From NCBI GenBank assembly GCA_963281155.1, contig CAUJLY010000004.1, positions 3,782,001 through 3,846,000 of the forward strand: 64,000 bases of DNA, read 5' to 3'. The position numbers and the translations under genes are program-made. The stretch comes from Rhabditophanes sp. KR3021 (taxonomy: Eukaryota; Nematoda; Chromadorea; Rhabditida; Alloionematidae). Positions 34,901 to 47,700 of the stretch are shown here, one piece after another (within the stretch, counting starts at the first letter, position 1; each line of letters starts with the position of its first letter). The notes under the pieces were generated by a model that saw only the letters and a program-made list of their open reading frames with translations, was not told the origin of the DNA and did not search any database.

Positions 34901-36741
34901 TATAAGTCTGTATTTACATAGTAGTTCCTTAAATGGAAAAGAGTCTTTTGTGACTGTCTAATATCATTAGATTACTTTTCATTGAAATGATATTATTTTT
35001 GATTGGAGTATTTAAAATGGTGAAAAAACTCAAGTTAGAAAGGGTCGAAAAATGTTCAAAATGATCTTCATCCCAGCCAAAAACTTTAGGTCTTGAGTAC
35101 GCTGTAGTGTATGATATGAAAAATGTGCTAACTAATGATCAAGACTCTGGTCAGTCCAATCAATTCATGTACCTAAATATCCAGCAATCGTCGAAAGAAT
35201 CAGTCATATTGCCATTAAGGAAATTCGTGCCAAACTATCGGCTTCTAATGTTTTGTCTTTTTTATCTTTTAATAAATGTTTGATTTACCCTAAAAGAAAA
35301 AAATTAGGTCTAATATAAGAAAATGATCACGTACCGTTCCATCCCATGAAAATCCTCCCAAATCTGTTCCGTCAATTCTTATTTTTCTCAAAAAATGTCC
35401 CCAAACAGATAAAAATTGAATTACAGGCTTATCTCCTGTATCCTCAACGCTTTTGCCCGCAACTGCAATACATTGTCCGTCTGGACTCCATTTTGCTCCC
35501 GATATTACGAATTTCGGTATTCGAACAATTACAGGATTCGTATCTAATTCATTCACACCTGTAATTATTTATATGTTGCACAATTCTTTCGAAGCTTACA
35601 AATCTGAATCACATGCTGGTACACGATTAGCAATCTTGGCGTGTAAAGAGACACTGGCCCTCTAAACACGTTAACTGGTTGTCTGATGACTGGAACAGCT
35701 TTGGCCGTAGACGACGCGATTCCTATATCCATGTGAAAACTTTCAAGAAGTTGCGGAGGAGCTGTGGGTGTATAGTATTCCAGAGCAACCATATAATTCT
35801 TCTTAACATCTTTGTCTAATGCAATGTCTAATTCCAGTGTTTCAATAGCAATTATCTGTAAATTGACTAAGGGGTTCCCTTCTGCATCATACACATGCAA
35901 CGTTCCATCACCTAGCCCTACAATAACAGATGTATCATCTTGTCCCCAAGTGATGGCTCTCAAATTTTTTTCTGTGTCTTTGGTCCAATCTTTATTTCCA
36001 TCTGTGCCACCTACAATAATATGGCCATCGTCGTAGGCAATGGCTATTTTTGTGCCATCGTTACTCCATTTCAAATCAACGACAAAGCTTTTTGCCCTAT
36101 TATTTACCATTTCCTAAACCACGATTATAAGTGAGATGTTTAGGTAAAGGGTTTACAAGTTTTTAATTTTAAGTCATTGTGTAAATGAAAATCTATATCA
36201 ACTCTGCTTTAAGACTAGATATTTGAATCTTACTTATTAACGAGTAATTGCAATATGTAAGTCCAAATATACGTCTACTAAGATATGTTTTGAGACTAAT
36301 GATATTTCGTTTCTTTACTTCTTCCAAAGAGTAAATTTTTAATGTAATACACTTACCTCAACCCAAATTCCATTTTGAAATGCCCAAACGATGATAATTC
36401 CAATGCTATCACAAGTTGTTAATTTTTGAAACACTTCATTCCATGCGATTATTGTTATTGGGTGTTTATCATGACCGTCAAGATTTTGGCTATCCGAAAA
36501 TCCCGTGTTAGCAACATTCGAAGAATTAATACTACTATTCATGGTATTGTCGTTGAAAATATTGTCAGATAACTTTATTACCTTTAACTGGCCTTCTTTT
36601 CCACCAATTGCAATGTGATCGAAATTGTATTGCCATGACAAACTTTCAAACGAATTGGTTCCCGGCACCTGAATCTAAATAATGGGTTATTTAACTTGAA
36701 TCAACCAGTAAACTTACTTTTTTTGTGGGAAATACAAACAT
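31925..36741 (-). CDS. ift-121 / ifta-1 (WDR35): WDR35/IFT121, intraflagellar transport A subunit (one apparent 1-bp frame break)
   Basis: Nine exons: 36741-36718, 36674-36357, 36113-35600, 35558-35331, 34835-34566, 34525-33980, 33852-33825, 33781-32213, 32173-31925; about 1248 aa if the break is ignored (human 1181). IFT-A core protein for retrograde ciliary transport. Order: WD40 N-half (LTTCDSIGIIIVWA, GLAVDAHLYFA, KYKWAYCGKTIVY), a second propeller (VDTKYVHFEPLYVAMN), a TPR-like helical array (TAEYAFVMLKDYSGIRLLKR, ENDRRDLAIDMRKK, WRGAEAFHFM), and C-terminal zinc ribbons (CPHCG...CPLC, CPRC...CPLC). Exon 7 is 28 nt and uses a GC donor (AG|GCAAGT). In exon 8 the frame breaks at the A6 run 32299-32304; family similarity resumes one frame over and continues to a phase-correct donor. 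The exon 4 donor is a choice between two nearby GTs. Confidence 0.93.
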
Positions 36742-36963
36742 TTTAACTTGATTTAGAAAGAAAATTGATATAACAACTATTGGACATGTACAAACGACCC
36801 GTTACTATGGAAACCAAATGAAGTATTGGAAAAGTATTAGTTTTGAATAATTATGAATACGCAAATACTACATTTGTTTAAATCAACTTTTATTACGTTT
36901 GAAATTTTTAAATAAATTAAAATGGGAAAATTGTCATATTCAATTATTAAAAAGAATCTTTGA

Positions 36964-37345
36964 TTATTGCAATTTCTTGGCTTTGTTTTTCTGAAATGGA
37001 CGTGACAAATAATGACTTAGAGTAATCAATCAAAGCATTGATACAAAACTTACACAATTGCATTTCTTCTTATTTTTCTTAACTTCCTTTTTACCATTTT
37101 TGTGATGATCTTTCTTGTGACGTTGGTGTTTACCTTTTCGATTTTTAATTTTACCGTCCTTCTTTCCTTTTCTTATTAGTTGCCGGTTCAATTGCGTCCA
37201 AAAGTTGATTCGAATTTTCAGTGACCCCTTGCTCGGCAACTGCTTTTTCATTTTTCCGTCCTCTTCCTTTGTTAGTTGGATTGGCATGCAATAAGTTGAT
37301 TACCAACCCAATTAGTACGAAAACATAGATGAAAAGTAATTTCAT
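36964..37345 (-). CDS. Small secreted Lys-rich peptide precursor (possible frame break)
   Basis: ATG at 37345 starts a clear signal peptide (MKLLFIYVFVLIGLVINLLH, residues 1-20, cleavage near HAN). Basic sequence follows (TNKGRGRKNEK), then an acidic middle. In the first frame it stops after 64 codons, but a +1 shift at the short A-run near 37168-37171 continues into an extremely Lys/His-rich segment ending KKKCNC at a good donor (37054/37053, GTAAGT). A phase-0 second exon 36990-36964 (TTTCAG acceptor) adds KNKAKKLQ and a stop. The phase match across the intron argues that the shifted frame is real. Function unknown; a dibasic-rich precursor could be processed, but no repeated peptide is seen. 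Confidence 0.4.
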
Positions 37346-40300
37346 TCCGACTGCTTAATAGTAAAATTTGATAAAAAATTAGAAAAATTACTTTTATATG
37401 GGGAACGAGTAGTGGCGCCGTCAGAAATATGTCTATGACTACTACTTTGATAATCGTTATTATCCAAAAAGGATGGCTAATTGCAAGTATAAGTGGAAAG
37501 GCAGGCTATAATAATAGAGAATAATAAAGAGTAATAACGTCGATGTGGTCCCTATCTTCTAATATATGCATAAATGTATCTTTATTCGACTCAAAAGGAA
37601 ATATAACAAAGGTCCACTGTATTATAATTAGTTGTGTCTTGAAATTCAAGTATAAGCAGGACAAGATGGTGTGATCTTAGACACAATTTAATTTAGGTGA
37701 CCTTTCACCAGCTTCCATTATATTGGTCTCTAGTTTATAATGATTGAACCGACACTAATACGTTTTTGGCACACAATAATTTCTTATAAATGCAAATGAA
37801 CTGTGCTCGTCATCTCATTATAATTATCTACTTATCGTCAAGTGAGAAGATATAATTGTATGTAGATATTATCAAACTCATACACTTATAAAAGTGTGAG
37901 ATGTATATAGTGTCTTAGTTCATTAATATCCCATGCCATGATCACGATATCATTATTATAAGTTTATTTTATCCGAACCGTTACACTGAACATGCAATGA
38001 CGTTTGGTAAATTAATAAGAATATGCATGCTTGCTCTTTGATTACCATGATAAATTACAAAACCAAAGAAGATAAGTTTAATTTAATAAATAAATATATA
38101 CAATACTTATATAATATACTGATTAGTTGGATATGGAAATGATATATAGAATATACCAATGTTGTTGTGATGGGGGATTGTAACAATTACTTGGTTGAAA
38201 CAACGAAATCCAATGATTGAAACATACTCAAGCAAATGTTCCCATATAAATGACTTGTTCCATGGTAAAATCTGAATTTTCAAAAATGTTCATTGTCTGG
38301 TTGGTACTTGTAAGAGCAGGAAAATGTATTAGATAATTAAGGAAGAAGATGTTTTGCAGAAGAAAGATTTATGCTGATTGTATCAAAAAGAATACCTTTT
38401 TATAGTTTTGCAATGTTTTGTTTGTGTAAAATATTAAATAAGTGACTTTTAATCAGCATCATAAACATGTCTACGCTTAGCAATTTTTTAACAAAATTGG
38501 AATGTTTTTGGTTTGATTGGTATGACTTTGGTATTATTTATGATCTGGCTACATTACTGTATACTGAACTTTTGGTGATAACAAAGGAAAGACAATGATT
38601 GAAGTATACTTTGGTAATAGCAATGAAATATTTTAATTTTTTCCGCGTCCGCATTATTTAAAATTTGTTATTTGAGTTGGTTGAATCTCAGTTACATGTA
38701 CTTTATTAAAGAATGTTTTTGGCATATTGAAAGGAAAAATGAATATTTAAAGAATTTGATAATAAAGTTTGTTATTAAAAGTACATCGGTCATATTATTT
38801 ACTTCTATTAAATGTGTTCCAATTCGATGAATAATACAAGACACTTACTTGTATTGCCAATTGTTCTAAAAATAATAAATGAAGTGTTAATTATTATTAG
38901 TGCATATTTCAGATCTGTTTGAAGAGCGTTGTCATTAACAAATTGGAAAGTTACATGCTTTTGATGGGATGATATAAAACAGGAAAAATTAGTATTATGA
39001 TATTTTCTTCCTACATTATAAGCTGTAAATATCAATCATCTTACTTTTAAAAACAAATGAGGCACTTTTGCTAAAAATAGCAAGGCACCGTTGGCATAAT
39101 AATTTAGTATTCAGATAAAAACAATCCGAGCAAAATGTATTTTATTTTTGTCAAAAATGGATCAAGTTAACACATAAAAACATATTTATCACCCAAATTA
39201 AATTTAAATTTACTTTGTTTTTCAGTTTAACTATTTGTACACAATTAATTATAAAAATTGTCCATCGTCTATTATAGAATTGCACATTTTATAGTCAAAC
39301 AATTCGTCTGATATATTTTCAAATCATTTTTTGCCACTTTCAATGACTCCGCCTTGGCTTATTTAATGAAAACGTATGGAGGAAATAATGTGTTGAGGGA
39401 AATTGAAAAGTCTATTTTGGAAGTAGCCTACCACCATTAAGAAACATGTTCCAATAGTATTAACTGTAAACTTTTAAAGAGGAACAATCCCTGTACCCTA
39501 TAATTTTATAAGATGATAGCTGGTTATTGTGGGGTGTATAAGGAAAAGTGTGAAATACAATTACTTGTTTCAAGCTTCCAGACTTTTTAGTTTTCAGTTA
39601 ACTTATTTTTAGATAAAAGTTTTTATAATCATTGTAGGGTGTAGTAGTTCTTAAAATTTTCTTTGTTGTTTCCTTAATATTTTACGCTTAAAGACAATAT
39701 TTAAGTGAATTTTAATACATTTTTGTCCGACATCACTTTAATCTTCTATCAAACTGTTATTAGGCATATCACATTAAGTTCCTATTAACAGCCAAGGCCA
39801 TTTATTCACCGTTATGTTTAAAAATGGAGCAAGTAGTTAGTTTATCATGTAATTATTATTAGAGCAGCCATCAACATTGCACAATTTATTCATTTTAATG
39901 ATAGGGTCCATTTAAAATAATATTTCATATCATTCCTACGATTTACCATCGCTTTTACAATCGTTTGCCATTCTTATATCGTTTTTGTACATAAAAGGCA
40001 GGAAGTCTTTAGATATTGGCTCCGTTTGTTTTTCCTCAAATAATAAAAGGTTCCATTGTGTAGGGAAGAAGTCTTCGAGGCACTTGTAACACAGTTGGAA
40101 GACTTTTATTTCAATAAGACACTATACATTTCTGGCTTTTTGTTTTAAACCCATTCGTATAAACATTCCCATTTAGAGTGTATTTTGAGTAATTCTTGTG
40201 GTATCATTTGTATGAATTGACGATATTAATCGTCTCACACCAGTATCAAATTCTGTTACACAATTAATGTGAGAGTTAATGTTTCTACAAAAGATTTTGT

Positions 40301-40387
40301 TGAAGTGACTTGTATAAATTGGTAATTCCATTTCAGAAGTAATACTTTAAACTCATCTTTTATTTAACCGCCATCAATCTATTTTGA
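37346..40387. other. Gene-poor AT-rich region, 3 kb
   Basis: Between the Lys-rich peptide gene (-) and the small membrane protein gene (+). Contains an imperfect hairpin near 37876-37900 (ctcatacactt / aagtgtgag). A minus-strand frame at 38808-39035 has no support. No RNA gene recognised. Confidence 0.5.
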
Positions 40388-40392
40388 TGCAG
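40388..40392 (+). promoter_or_regulatory. Candidate trans-splice acceptor for the 40404 gene
   Basis: ttttgatgcag ends at 40392, 11 bp before the ATG at 40404. Confidence 0.35.
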
Positions 40393-40403
40393 TCAAGTTT
40401 GTG

Positions 40404-40904
40404 ATGGATTTTATTTTTTTAGCAATTCCTTTATTTCCAATCATAAAATGCGCCTCAATTTATGGCCATAATACTAATAATGACTATTATCGTAATCGAC
40501 AACAAAACGTAGAACGTCGATTAGGAGCAATGGAAGAAAACTCGAATGTAGCTTTTGGACCAGCTATTCATACTTTCGATTCAGAACATGGATGCCAGAT
40601 ACGTTGTGCTACCATTTGCGTTATGCACAAATTTACCGACTATAATAGTAATAGATTTATTTGTAGCCCATCAGAGGTATGAATTAAATAAATAATTCTG
40701 GATTGCTTAAATATTTTGTGATAACATATTATATTTCAGAACAAAAATGACATTTTTTCAAAAAACGAAATGGATTACGAAAGTTACGTCTCAAGCCAGT
40801 CAAGCATATTTGCCAATCAAACTCTCTTAATAGTAATTCCATTGCTGATACTATTTTTAATAATATTAGTTATATTGATTATTCGAAAGTCGTCAAATGC
40901 ATGA
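40404..40904 (+). CDS. Small type I membrane protein, unidentified
   Basis: Two exons, 40404-40676 and 40740-40904 (donor CAGAG|GTATGA, acceptor ATTTCAG), 145 aa. Signal peptide (residues 1-17, MDFIFLAIPLFPIIKCA), an Asn/Arg-rich ectodomain with four Cys in HGCQIRCATICVMH and FICSPSE, a second stretch with one N-glycosylation site (NQT), then a strong membrane span near residues 117-139 and a short basic tail RKSSNA. A cell-surface or granule role is possible, but the family is not recognised; a gene with this splice structure and topology is likely real. Confidence 0.65.
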
Positions 40905-43420
40905 ATATTTTTTGAAATTTGCATAACTCATCTCAATAATTTTCCTCCGAGTCCAAATTAATCCGAGTATCTCAATAAAATTATGAAAAATGGCTTTCCA
41001 AAACGTGCACTCTTTATTTATATCCTAATAAATTATTCTACTTTGGTGTTTTAAACAAAAATTTGCATATATAAGATTGATGACAAATCTTGAAATTTCA
41101 ATCATGTTATGGATATGATACTGTCAATCGAGGATGGTGATGGATGATTCACGATATACCAATTCAACTTTTTAAAACTATTCAAATTTAAGTTAAAACA
41201 GATGTTTACGGCGTCCTTAACACTCTAAAGGGTATTAACTCAAATTGCCACATAACTTTAAAATTGATAAACTAATTCTGCTTAAACTAAAAATGTTTAC
41301 TCTCACAGACCATACTTATTTTCCAATTTCTTGTATGTTTTTGTCAAATGTATTGCATCAATTTGATAATTACCATTCTTCTAATAATAGGGAAAATTAC
41401 TCATTTTTATAATAACGAATTTTACAATAGCCAATCAAGTTTGATTGTGCAGGTATATTTAAAGCCAAACAGTATATTAATAGTACATATGATTCATCCT
41501 GTTAATCGTTTTTGCAACCAACTAAGGGCAAATGTCCAACCTCTATTAATAGAAATAACGAGTTTTTTTGTATAACCGATCAGAAATGATATACATCCCA
41601 AAAGTTGAATTTTCACCATCCTCTAAACAAAGAACATCATTTTTTTATTTATAAGCAAAAATATTTTTATTTGATAACTTTTTTAATAAAAAATGCAAAT
41701 TGAAAAACAAGTATTACCAAGTATTTATTTATTCATTTAATTATGTGAAAATGGTGAAGCACAAAGTTTTTTAATTTTAATAAATAATATAATATTTATG
41801 ATTGAATAATCAGATCAAAATTAAAGTGTTTTTACAGCACCAGAGTGGTATCCATCAAAATAAGCAGATGTTTTATGTAGGATGCAAAAACATATAACAG
41901 TAAATGACTAAAGTTGAAGTAGGTTGTTTTGTGTGAGGAACATATTTAATCCGCATTATAAACAATTTAGCTTCAAATATTTGATAAAAGAATTAGGTCT
42001 TCGTAACATTCAGTAGTTGATTTAGAATCCATGATGTGGTAAAATAAAGAAATGTGAGTTTGTGATGAATTCATACCAGACGTTCTTTTTATATACCAGA
42101 TTGTAATTGATAACACTGTTTAATTAGTAATACAATAAGCACAAAATGATGAGATAGGTGTGTATAAAATGTCCTTAAGGATATATAAATCTAAAGTTTA
42201 TCATGTGAATTAATAATCAATCTTATCACAAGTGTAATTGATTTAATCTTTAAAGGACATTATAATGGATTCTAAAATGAAATCATACATCAAAAGATCA
42301 ATTTAACGATATTTATTTAAAATCCATTTTGTTACAATTTCGCTTTTCCCTAACTGACATAACGATGTGTTATTTGACTTTGGGAAGCTTATGCCTATTA
42401 TAAGAAAATATAACATTGGAACAAAACAGTTTGTGCCTCACAATAAAACACACCAGACATTAATATGGATTTTCGTTAACATTTGGTGTGTCCCAATATT
42501 GTTGTATGTTCGAATCTAAAGATACAACTTATTGTCCAGGCCTAAAAATGAAATTTTTCAAAATTAGTAAATATGGTGGAGATTCATTTGTGATTGAAAC
42601 GGAAGATTATATTATTATCAATTCCATATAATATGTAATTATCTGCAAAACAGATCTAACAAATACTTTGACAATAATATCAACCAAAGCAACAACATTT
42701 TTGATAATTATAACTTTTATTTTGTTGGAATATACCTCTTGTATAATTATTAAAATAGATTTAGATCGATTCTTTGTTAATAAATGTATGATTATTTCAT
42801 TTTTAAAAAAGATGTGATTACTTTATTTTTTAAATGTTGATATTATAACTATAAGTCATACGAAGTCAATATTTTTTATATAATCCATATCATATTTTAA
42901 TACAATGTGCTTACATATTTACATTCAGTCATACCAATAGTTATTTTTATTTAGATAGTTTTGTAAACATGATATCCATGCACTAAATTCAATAGTAATT
43001 CAATACGAACTTTTTTAATAAACTTATGTTGTTAACAATCTAAATATTAGTTTAACTTTTTATCACTTTTTAGCAGATCATCGACAAATGTAAAAAAGGG
43101 TGTTTCTGATTAAATAATGTTTTATTGTTAGAGGATAGTTTTTACTTGCCATAAAAAATAGTTTCAAAAGAGTATTTGTGAAGCCAATTTGCTAACAGCT
43201 TTTTTGATTATAAACTTTTCATTACTTACGGAACTTGCTAATCTAAATATCAATGAAATGTAAATCGAAGCTAAGTGAATCATTTTATCAGTAAAATCAT
43301 GGGCGTGAAGAGCATATTGTTAAAGAAGGTTTTTTGAGATTAATTGTTTTGTAAATACCATACGTTGATGATATAATGTACAAACAAGGATAAAAGGTAT
43401 AAAAGTAGATATACTTTTAA
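40905..43420. other. Gene-poor AT-rich region, 2.5 kb
   Basis: Between the small membrane protein gene and the TTR-like gene. Several TTATCA/TGATAA strings occur around 42195-42240, which could be GATA-factor sites of a downstream promoter but are expected by chance in such AT-rich DNA. A plus-strand frame at 41348-41575 has no support. Confidence 0.45.
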
Positions 43421-44011
43421 ATGTTATTCAAATCAAAAATGTTTTTCTACTTTAAAGCTTCTATTTTGATAACCTTGTGTGCTATATGTTACGTGTCTTG
43501 TTTTACACAGCAATCAGTTGGAGTCCGTGGACGTCTAATTTGTGGCGATAAACCTTTGGGCAATACAAAAGTTAAATTATGGAACAAAAATACACTAGGT
43601 AAGGCTAGGATCTTTTTAAAATGGTAAATATTTTTTTAGGCCGAGATGATCAACTGGCTACTATGAAAACCGATGCCAATGGAAACTATGAATTGACGGG
43701 TGGGGTTGGAAGCATGTTTGGAATGGACGTTCATCTCAAAGTAAGTAAAAAAATATTTACTATAATATTTAATTTGTAAAATTGTAGATTTACCATGACT
43801 GTGATGATGGAATTAAAGTAAGTGAACTAAAATAATCATAACTTTATTAATCATGTATACAATTTAATTTAAGCCATGTCAAAGAAAAGTTGATTTGAAA
43901 ATTCCAAATGAATATATTACAAGAACGGACAAGGTCCAAAAGTTCTTCGATGGAGGAGTAATGAATATGATGTTTAAATTCAAAGATGAATCCAGAGATT
44001 GTTTGAATTAA
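43421..44011 (+). CDS. ttr family: Transthyretin-like (TTR/TTL) secreted protein
   Basis: Four exons: 43421-43598, 43640-43740, 43788-43817 (30 nt), 43874-44011; 148 aa from the first ATG, or 142 from the second in-frame ATG (43439), which gives a more typical signal peptide ([21 protein letters not shown]). Nematode TTL proteins are small extracellular beta-sandwich proteins, abundant in secretions. Signature: [56 protein letters not shown]. Cys pairing is as in the family. Regulatory context not evident; polyadenylation-like aataaa near 44080. Confidence 0.95.
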
Positions 44012-44793
44012 GCAACTCATCATCATACATGCTTTGTGTATAACAGAAAAATATATTAAGTATTTTCCTTTCATGTCTAATAAATATCTTTTATAATCAA
44101 CTAATGAACTGACTTTACTAAAAATTATTTGGATATGTGCTTATGTTTAGATCATTTCACGAACAAACATTATCCCGTGTATTTGAAATCATTTCAAATT
44201 TATTCATATAAGACAAAACAGTTATTTCTCAGACAATTGTTGCTGTATTCAAAAATATAGTAACAACTCATCAAAAACAAAATTTAAATTTTGCCTTATC
44301 TTAGCCACGTTATTTGTAGTACCTTCCATCTGTGAACCGTGCTGTGTCCAACGACCAGTTTCTATTTAGTTCGTCTTAAACCAACTACGATGGTGGTATT
44401 GTGTGATATAGTGATCTAGGATTGTTCTTATGCTAACTGATATTGCTTGACACGTGTTGTCGTTATTTATGATAATGCAATTGTTATATGTTATCTTTTT
44501 ATTGTACTAATTAGATTTACAATGTTATTATTGTTTAGATAGTGTGTTTGCTGATATATAGCAACCGTCAACGCCTTGTCCCCTCTTGTTAAGTGATTAG
44601 CCTATGATATATAGGGTAAGCCAATTTAATTATATAACATCATTATTATCATCTAATTTAGTTTTAATTAACAAGTTTCAAGTTCTAAGTAAATATATTT
44701 CCTTTGATCTACCTGTGACTTGGGTTATTGAACTTGCCGTTCGCCAGACATCTATAAATTCACTCATTTTTATTGTTGATATTATTTACAATT
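44012..44793. other. Intergenic upstream of ferlin, 0.78 kb
   Basis: AT-rich; presumably ferlin promoter. No element or RNA gene recognised. Confidence 0.45.
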
Positions 44794-47700
44794 ATGAAAC
44801 AAATTCTATCAAATGTGGTTAAGAAGAGCAAGAACAAGATGGCCGAAAATGTTCTAAAAGCTGCAGGTAAGAATACGAAATATAAGGCACTTGAGGCTGG
44901 AAAGAAATTGCCTTCAGAAGTTTCAAATGAATCTGGTGATGAAAAATCTGAAATGGCATCATCGGATAATGAAAGTGTAGCCTCAACCATCAACCCTAAT
45001 GATACATATTACGACAGTGACGTTGAAAGTGCATGTTTATATTCAAAATATTTATAATTTTGTTTTAGAGAGGTGGATCGGAGACCGATTCCTTGACCGG
45101 ATCAGAATGGGACACATCTTCCGTTTCATCTTCCAATTCTCAATTTGAAACAAAAAAGGAACGAAAGTTAAAAAACAGGAAAAGGAAAAATCTGGCTGAA
45201 GAAGTTGCGAATGGGGAAATACAATATGACATATTTGCAGAAAATCCTTCCATAAAACACTCATTTTATGTTTTGGTCAGAATTTTCGAAGCAAAGGAAC
45301 TGGCTAGTGATGACATTGACCCAGTTGTTAAAGTAAATTTGGACAAGAAGCAACGAAAAACTAACATTTTGAAAGAAACCAACAACCCGAAATTCAATCA
45401 AACATTCACTTTCAAAGTCAACGCTAACTTAGAAGAACTGAGTTCAAAAAATGTTGATTTTTCATTGTACTGTTCAAAGAAAATATTCAAAGATTCTGCC
45501 ATTGGAGCCTTTAGAATGAATCTTGGTCTAGTTTATAGACAAAAGGATCATTTACTTCCACAAAAATGGCTTTCACTATCTTCACCATTATTAAACGAAG
45601 ATGATGCTGAAGGTTCTGACGTCAGGGGATTTTTAAAAGTTTCTATTTGTTTGTACCACGAAAACCAGTCCCCGCCAAGTTTAATTGGCAAACCAACAGG
45701 GGAACCTGATGAAATTCTTCAATGCGCACAGAACTTGAACTACAACCTGAGATTACGTATTTTTAAGTTATCTCAAGTTGCTGATTTTATTAGGTTTCAA
45801 AGCAATGCAAAACAACCAAATCAACTAATGATAGAGATTAAGGTTGGAAAAATGATCATTTATACTGATTGTGTAGTTGCAAACGATGATACTCTTTGTT
45901 TTGGTGAGGAAATTTGCATTCCTATAACATGGCCAAGTGTCGTTAATGATGTAAGTAATAGCAATTATTTTTATTTTTATTTTGCAGATTCGTTTTCGTG
46001 TCATTCAAAAAAGGAACAAATTTCGCAAAAGAGTTTTGCTTACCTCCAAACTTTCCTTGAATTCGATTTGCAGATGTGGCAAAAAAGGATTTTTGCCTAC
46101 CTTTGGACCTTCATTTGTACCATTTTACGGACCTGACAAAATTAATGGAACATTAACTTTATCTGACATAAAAGCTATCAGTCAAGGTGCAATTGAAGGA
46201 ACCATATTCTGCGGAAGATTGTTTATTGATATTGCAACATTCGAAACTTTCCTGAAAGCACCTACAAAAAATGCTATTCCTACAATTGTTTGTTCAAGTT
46301 CTGCATCAAATGAAAATTGTTCACCATTCGTCTTGTCAGCTTCATTTTTTGGAGCAAATCAAATTCATCCTGATTTCAAAGAAAAGAATGTTCACTTTAC
46401 TGTATCTATTGGACATTATGGAAATGACGCTTACAATGATTTGCCAAACAATTCAAATTCAACATTGCCTGTTTTGCCATTTTACGATTCAATTCAATAC
46501 TATTCTATGCCATGGGGAAACCAAAAGCCTCTTTGTGAAGTAGAGTGTATGTTTGAAGATGTTGAGTTTCGTGCCGCCGAATCAAACATCTTATTTCAAA
46601 TAAGTGAATTTCTTCTGGAAAGTAAATGCGAACTAGAAATGATGATGAGATCCAACCCTAACCAAATTACCATTGCCGATAAAACACTTGATTGCTTTTT
46701 TGAAGCCACTGAAGCATTTAATTCCCTAGCTGATTTCAATACTGAATCAAACCGGAAAAGGTATGGTGATAGACTTACAGAACTCGATTATTGTCTCCAA
46801 AATGCTCGTTTTGCTGCCTTACAAATAATTGCAAATGATTTCAATACCTTCAAAAAGGATAAAAATGATGTGGATGACATGGGTGAAAGATGCTTAAACC
46901 TCATCATTTCAGTTTCTGCCAAGCTAAAGAAGTTATCGGTTGATACTCAAATATCTATTCCTGGTAAGACTTATTGTGAGAGACATTTAAACATAGTAGT
47001 CGAAAATGTGATTTATCATCCTTATAGTAATAGGCCGTGTAGTCTTGCCTACATATAGTACATGCTTCTTTGCATCATTAGTAGATATAAGTTCAGATGA
47101 AACAATGTCTGGATTGATCATGATGTAAATGTCACATTCTCTTTCACCCACATTCAAGACATCAAGTCCATCCTTAATCCATTCAGCATCTTTTTTATTG
47201 TTGAATATCTCAGCAGCAGAAAGAAGGTCTGCACAATTTCTATATCTGAAGTGCTTATGGAGAGAATTTTGAGACAAAAGACATTCTTTGCAGCAATGAC
47301 ACTGATAGTCTATTTCTTCTGTAGAATAGTCATCATAATAATCAACGGAAGTTGGCAATCCAATTTCTTCTTTACCTTCTATCAATAATGAGTTGCATAA
47401 AGTACTTGCCTAATTCCTTAATAGATTTTGACGGAAAGAGGTTGAGTACGTCGTCCGTAACTGTTCCTGCACCCAAGTTGGTAATATTATTTGTAGCAAC
47501 AAGCAAACAACGCTCCAAAATTAAGGCCATCCTTTCAGACACTCCATCCAGATAAAACACTGCCACAACTTTCTTTGACTGTTTAAATTTTCTAGTTTTG
47601 GCTCTGGAAGCTTCACTTTGATGAACAGGAAATCTGAGATCCTTGTCATAGGTCATTCCACAACAATAACCTTCTCTTTTTGCCTCATCTTTTTAATGAG

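Noticed and set aside
34880..35290. Coding-like plus-strand pieces in IFT121 intron 4 (for example AIVERISHIAIKEIRAKL)
   Set aside because: Short, broken by stops and without splice support; kept only as weak support for the antisense-insert pattern.
38808..39035. 75-codon minus-strand frame in the 37.3-40.4 kb gap
   Set aside because: Same reasons; no evidence beyond length.
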